Source: Alnus glutinosa
Lineage: Eukaryota; Streptophyta; Magnoliopsida; Fagales; Betulaceae
Direction: 5' to 3'
NCBI RefSeq assembly: GCF_958979055.1
Contig: NC_084899.1
Span: 1,810,501 to 1,874,500, forward strand
Length of the DNA stretch: 64,000 bases
Below the pieces are notes generated by a model. It worked only from the letters and a program-made list of their open reading frames with translations. It was not told the DNA's origin and ran no database searches. The position numbers and the translations under genes are program-made. Positions 59,032-64,000 of the stretch are shown here, piece after piece (within the stretch, counting starts at the first letter, position 1; each line of letters opens with the position of its first letter).

Positions 59032-62000
59032 TTAACTGCAGACGGCCTCAATAGAAAGCTTCTTCGTGTTACCTGGACATGGATCCCCTCCAAAGACTTC
59101 AGGAGCTACAGTTACTGAACATGATTGCTGTCCAATGCAGTTCTGCAAGGGAGGATCCAGGTTGATTGTAAGATAAGCATAATAAAAGATGTTTACTAAG
59201 AATACAGAATCTGCTGGGGGACTTGAAGGATCTTCTAAAATCAGACCAAACAGAGAAACAGTGAGTACCCATGTTCTAGGCTGAAGCAAAGCTATAATAA
59301 TTGAAGTCGTTCAATACCTTTTCAGCAGCATCATAGGACTTGTGCGCATGACAGCTCCCTTCTCTAAAGCTTCCACATGTTCCCTGAGGCAATCCATAGC
59401 TAGCAAACTTAATTTGAGAGATTTTCTGCCCAGGTGGGCACCATAAATGGGCTTTTGGTCTATTGACTTTGCCAGAGGTTAGCATGCCCCAGTTCTTCAT
59501 TGTCGGCTGCCCTTCAAAGATATCAGCACAGACACTTCCTGTTTTTCTTTTTACCAAAGAAATCCCAGTTGGGTCACCGCCCCATTCATCAAACACAACC
59601 AGTAGGTTCGCACTCGGATTCAGCCATGAGCGTGGAACATGGTACCTGAAAAATAAAAGCTTTATCATAAATATTGAAATGCATGAAACAGTTAAAACAA
59701 ATAAAGTAGAAGAACTTTTCTCACCATCTTTGAGAGGCCTCTCCACAATTAGTTCGGCATTTCTTATCATTATAAGTCCCGGCATAACTACAATCGCCAC
59801 AACCACCATGTGCTGTATATGCAGGCCAGTGGCGTCCGATGCTCTGACCATTTATCCATATTTGACCTTTTCCCATGCTGTTCATATCTAAAGCTAATGG
59901 TTCATTGCCTCCTGGTGCACTAAAAGTAGTCTGGAGATATAACAACATTCATTTAGTTCTTGTACTACTTTCTCAAATCCGTTTATTGGAATCCATAAGA
60001 GCAATAGGAACGTGATAATTGAGTATTGAAGTTGTTCTTACCTTGTACCATGTCAAAGGTTGTTTTCTAGCCAGTACTGATCCCTCCACCCATTCAACAG
60101 AGGAACTCCCACTAACAGTATGAAGGCTTAAAGCTTCACCCTTCATACCTATCTGCTCAGGAACATGCAAAAATAAGTCTCTAAGCCTCTTGTGAGTTGT
60201 GAATATCATAGTGACAAAAAATCCATGTGAAATCTGTCAACTTTTTCTACATACCCCAGTTCTATATATAATTTACAATTGTTATTGATGTTCACATATT
60301 GGATAGTTTAAAAGTTCCATTAGTTATTGATGTTCAGCATTAGTTTCTTTTAATGTTTATTTGCGAATAATATCAAAAGTGCTTGCCAAGATTTGGCTAG
60401 GGCTCTTTCAATTTAGAATAGTACCAATACATTTTTTTTTCCAGTGTGTTGAAGCGAGTGGAACAGAAATCATATAGACAACATACCTTGTATGACCATT
60501 TCTGCCTTGACAGATCTTTTGTCCCCTCATTGAGACCCTTCAAAGTGACTGGGCCCAAAACCCCAGCATTCCATGTCTCAAAATGCAAGCCAACATTCTG
60601 ATGCATATCAATATGACAATGCAGAGATCATAAGCATCATATTGTTCTGCAATTAATAGTGTAAAGAAAATGAATGCATGTGAAAAAACTTACTGGAAGA
60701 CCCACGGCAACACTTAATAAAGAAATCTTGTTGATGCCAGCCCCCAGCTTGATATAGTCACTAAAAGTTAATTTAGGATTCTCCAGCCCCCCATAAACAG
60801 TTCCTGCTTTAAGAAAAAGAAGCTGATGAATTAATCAAATCGAAGTTGTTATTGACATAATTTTGCAAGAACCATGCTTACCTGATAGTTGACCATTGAT
60901 GAAAACATGTAAAGCATGGCCTGCTGAATATATTGTGAGAAGAGGAGACTGTCCATTCTTTAGAAACCCTTCACCAGGATCTATATTGATACTGAGCAAG
61001 AGAATATTTAAAAATGATTAGGGATAAAATATATCAATACAATACCAAAATGATTGCAAGGACTTCATTTGTTCTTAGTTGTCTCAAAGAAGGCAGTGCA
61101 GTGATTGGTTATAAAGTACTTACTCTGTCATGTACCACAAATAGTCTGTAACATCTCTAGTGACATTTACTTGTTCCCAGAGCCCATTCATTGTAGTTGC
61201 ATCATCATCATCAGCAGAGGCAGTTTCTTCGTTGTATGACTGCCATGGAAATGCGCTATTTACAGGCGTCATCTTTATCTGTGAGCTTTGGGCACCAAGC
61301 TGTATATAAAATTGTAATTTAAAATCAGAGATATTAAACTTCATCCTTGGCATTTTTCATATAGGGATACAATATAAAGCAGAACTGAAGTTTACTTTTC
61401 AAATTAAAATGTAAACTTCAAATTTTTGTTAAGACACCCTAAAAGGCATCCAGAAGATAAACAAGAAATTGATCATTTTTGTAAACAAAATGACATGTGA
61501 AAATGATTTGGACGTGCATCAGACTTTAACTGAGACAGGAACGAGATTTTTCGACATAGCCAAGAGTTTTCTCTTACCCTTGCAGTGTTGTAAACTGCAG
61601 TTTTGCAGTCAGGAAGAATGCTAATGGACCAAGGTGGCAGGTCATATTGTGCATTCCCAAAGGACACCTTTGCGGAGGATTTTGTGTCATAATTTGCAAG
61701 AAATGCAGAACAAGCACCAGATTTTGACTTGAATACATGAGCCTAGAATATAACAGTGAAGATGAGAAAATGTTGAAAAGAGAATACAGTCAATAGGTAG
61801 TTGCTTTTGGCTAGATGAAAAATCACCTCTTGATTATTTCCAAGTGAGGTCACTGTGGGATCTACAGAAACTAAAGCTGATTCACATAATTTGATAGCCT
61901 TATGCAGATCTCTCAAATGTCCCCATTTTGGTTCCCGTGGTAGTCCTGGTACATAGTAGAACCTTGTTAAGATTATTATGGCATTTTTATTTTTTTTTTG

Positions 62001-63943
62001 TTTCCAAGTATAAAGGGAACAATACTAGCCAATCTTCCTCCATTCAGGGGTGGAACCAGAGATTTTGATCTGTGGTGGGGGGAGGGGGCAAAACCATAAA
62101 AAAGACTTTTTTTTGGGGGGGAAACAATTAGTTTTGGGGGGTTTACCTTATAAAAATATGTATTTTAAGGGAACTTTTAAAATGTTAGGGGGGCTTACAC
62201 CTAGGTCCGGCCCTGCCTCTCATATGATATTGAAGCTGTTTGGTAAGCTGTGGAAAATGGGATGTTTTATTTGAATAGTAGTAATAAATGATTGATGTGA
62301 TATAGAATTTGAGAATGTTTTATAGAAAAGTGAAAAATTTTTGTTTTGTAGTGAGTTTTTTTATTTGAATAGTAATAAAAAATTATTGATGTGATGTAAA
62401 AAGTGTAAAAAAGTTAGAATGTTTTTGATTTGATTTTTTTGGGAGAAGTGAAATGGGAATTGAAATTGTTTGGATTGGTTACCAAACAAGCTCATTAATT
62501 AGCTGCCACCCTTGAAAGAAATAAATGAGGCAGGTAAACCCTTGAAAGAAATAAATGAGGCAGGTAAACAACTTTAGCACAAACTACTCCAGAAAGCTAA
62601 TCAACATGCATATACCATATTCATCAATAGGAGCATCATAGTCGTAGCTGGTTGCAATGAAGGGACCGCCAGCTGTCCGGCCAAAGTTAGTTCCTCCATG
62701 GTACTGTGACCAAAAGTTCAAAAAGAATAAACAAATGTATATTTACTCTCAGGTGATTATACCCCAGGTAAATTAGAATATCATGGAAACATAAGGAAAG
62801 ATTATGTACCATATAATAATTAACAAAAGAACCACCATTCTGAATGAACCTCACAACTGAAAGTGCCAAGTCTTCAGCTGGTCTATGAGGAACTGGACCA
62901 CCGAACTCGGTATACCTGGGGATATAGCAAAAAAGTATGAAGGGTTAAACAGAGAAAAGAGAAAGCAAAAAAGTTTTTGCCTACACAAGTTATACATGTG
63001 ACTTACCAACCAGTCCAGTTTTCAGTCCACATTTTGGGTTTATAGTCCTTGTTTGGCTTAAAGTTTTCACAGTAGAAACCGTTGCAGGTATCAATCTGTC
63101 CCATGATCAACAATTACAAGTTCAAGTTAAGGAGAAATGTCTGCAAGCTTTGTTAATTGAAAATAATAGCTCAAGTAGTTGATAATAGAAATAAATTCTA
63201 AGTGCATGATAACAAAATTAACCTTAGAAGAAACAGTAAACCTTTTTAACTGGATTCTCACAGTAAAACATGACCATTTCAAAGGAAACGTGCTCATCAT
63301 TGCATCTTTTTTTATTACAAAACCCAAATCCTAGAGAAATGCAAGAAAAGACAAAAATATAGAGATGGGTAGGTCCCAAAATATGTGTACAGGAAAAGGG
63401 GTAAGCCTGGCCATATCACTTAAAAGCCACCTAAGTTGATAATGTACTGTTAAGCCCCACTAAAAAAGTTGGGAGTGTTGGGCGACAATAAATGGAAGAC
63501 AACTAGAATCCTTAAAAAAAAAGAAAAAGAAAAGTGAAGTGTGGAAAATATGGGCAGATTAACTTACAACCGGGTCAGGGGCGTCCTCTTGTTTGCACAT
63601 AATCCATGGGACACCGGTGTCAAGACCTACAGCCATTTGTGCTGCCCATTTAGTATAAGCTTTACCAGGGTCTTTGATTTCCCATTCCACCGGCCCATAT
63701 TCATTCTCTATCTGTCGAAATTCAATAAAGAAATGATATACTAACAAAATTGACCGGCCAGCTTCTGAGAAAACCAAGACCGGACTTCAAAAAAATAATC
63801 AAACCCACTTCTAGGAAGATGGCAAAGACTAATTGAGCTCATTTTCTTACCTGAGACAGAATGATAGGACCTCCTTGAGTTTCAAACAACTTTTCTGCCT
63901 TCATCATACTGACAATCTTCTCTGTAAATTTTTGCATTGCCGC
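59032..63943 (-). CDS. Beta-galactosidase (GH35) with C-terminal SUEL lectin, partial (5' end outside window)
   Basis: Fifteen exons are visible: 63943-63851, 63711-63568, 63095-63007, 62915-62810, 62703-62616, 61945-61827, 61742-61578, 61299-61124, 60991-60882, 60803-60694, 60597-60487, 60152-60042, 59930-59725, 59645-59318 and 59142-59032. The first 13 have exactly the lengths of exons 5-17 of the neighbour at 45175-51237 (93, 144, 89, 106, 88, 119, 165, 176, 110, 110, 111, 111, 206). [19 protein letters not shown] carries the acid/base Glu and MWTENWTGW the nucleophile. The last two exons add [51 protein letters not shown] and [20 protein letters not shown], the rhamnose/galactose-binding SUEL lectin, ending EAVCS. 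Closest to the BGAL1/BGAL3 class; predicted secreted to the wall. Exons 1-4 should lie past base 64000; 63944-64000 is intron. Confidence 0.95.
62045..62215. mobile_element. hAT-type MITE inside an intron of the second beta-galactosidase
   Basis: Starts caggggtggaaccag and ends aggtccggccctg, an imperfect CAGGGG-type inverted repeat like that of the element at 8411-8515. G-rich runs lie inside. The flanks cctccatt and cctctcat are only partly alike, so the target duplication is uncertain. Confidence 0.5.
62509..62568. repeat. Perfect 30-bp tandem duplication in an intron
   Basis: Unit starting cccttgaaagaaataaatga is present at 62509-62538 and again, identical, at 62539-62568, 48 bp from the next splice acceptor-side exon boundary of the second beta-galactosidase (exon 62616-62703). 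Confidence 0.9.
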
Positions 63944-64000
63944 CTTCATTACGGACAATTAGAAATCAATTAAATCAATTACAAAAATTATATTAAATAA

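Noticed and set aside
63127..63327. 66-aa minus-strand frame within the second beta-galactosidase
   Set aside because: Lies in an intron between two well-defined exons.
1..64000. CRISPR arrays, prokaryotic operons, rRNA or functional tRNA genes
   Set aside because: None found; repeats present are transposon or microsatellite type and the genes are spliced plant genes.

Overview
The window is nuclear DNA from a flowering plant, probably a woody eudicot (rosid-type gene content); the species cannot be named from sequence alone. The evidence is GT-AG spliced genes, plant-only families (GH35 beta-galactosidases with a plant C-terminal lectin, a DUF4408/DUF761 A70-like protein, an intronless PAO5-type polyamine oxidase), an AT-rich background and plant transposable elements.

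Layout, left to right. (1) 577-3224, minus: 5' part of a CwfJ/CWF19-like CCCH zinc-finger gene, six exons visible, running off the left edge; one intron has AT-AC ends and the hallmarks of a U12-type intron. (2) 3.4-4.4 kb: a degraded poly(A) retroposon, then about 6 kb of AT-rich intergenic DNA with a small hAT-type MITE (8411-8515). (3) 10865-11572, plus: A70-like DUF4408/DUF761 gene. (4) 11.6-28.6 kb: repeat-dominated, with a foldback element at 15.4 kb, an almost identical-LTR Ty1-copia element on the minus strand (16721-23667, TSD gtttt) whose coding region is decayed, and a poly(A) retroposon with a perfect 13-bp target duplication (26274-27354). (5) 28891-29346, plus: small acidic protein gene; 31085-31510, minus: putative small membrane protein. 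(6) 31.5-38 kb: intergenic with TRIM-like elements and diverged tandem repeats. (7) 38302-39978, plus: intronless polyamine oxidase (PAO5 type). (8) 45175-51237, minus: complete 18-exon beta-galactosidase (735 aa) without a lectin domain. (9) 53934-57543, plus: six-exon gene for a 695-aa protein I do not recognise. (10) 59032-63943, minus: 3' part of a second beta-galactosidase with the C-terminal SUEL lectin, running off the right edge.

The two beta-galactosidases are tandem duplicates with identical exon lengths wherever they can be compared, separated by the opposite-strand 695-aa gene; they should act in the cell wall. From memory, Arabidopsis carries a beta-galactosidase (BGAL4), the CwfJ-like gene and A70 close together near At5g569, so part of this gene order may be ancestral.

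No prokaryote-style system, CRISPR array, rRNA or convincing tRNA was seen. The observations I rate highest are the AT-AC minor-class intron in a spliceosome-related gene, the lectin-less versus lectin-bearing tandem pair, the young copia element with dead coding sequence, a TRIM-like family with about 70-bp terminal repeats, and a GC-rich foldback element at 52.5-53.1 kb.
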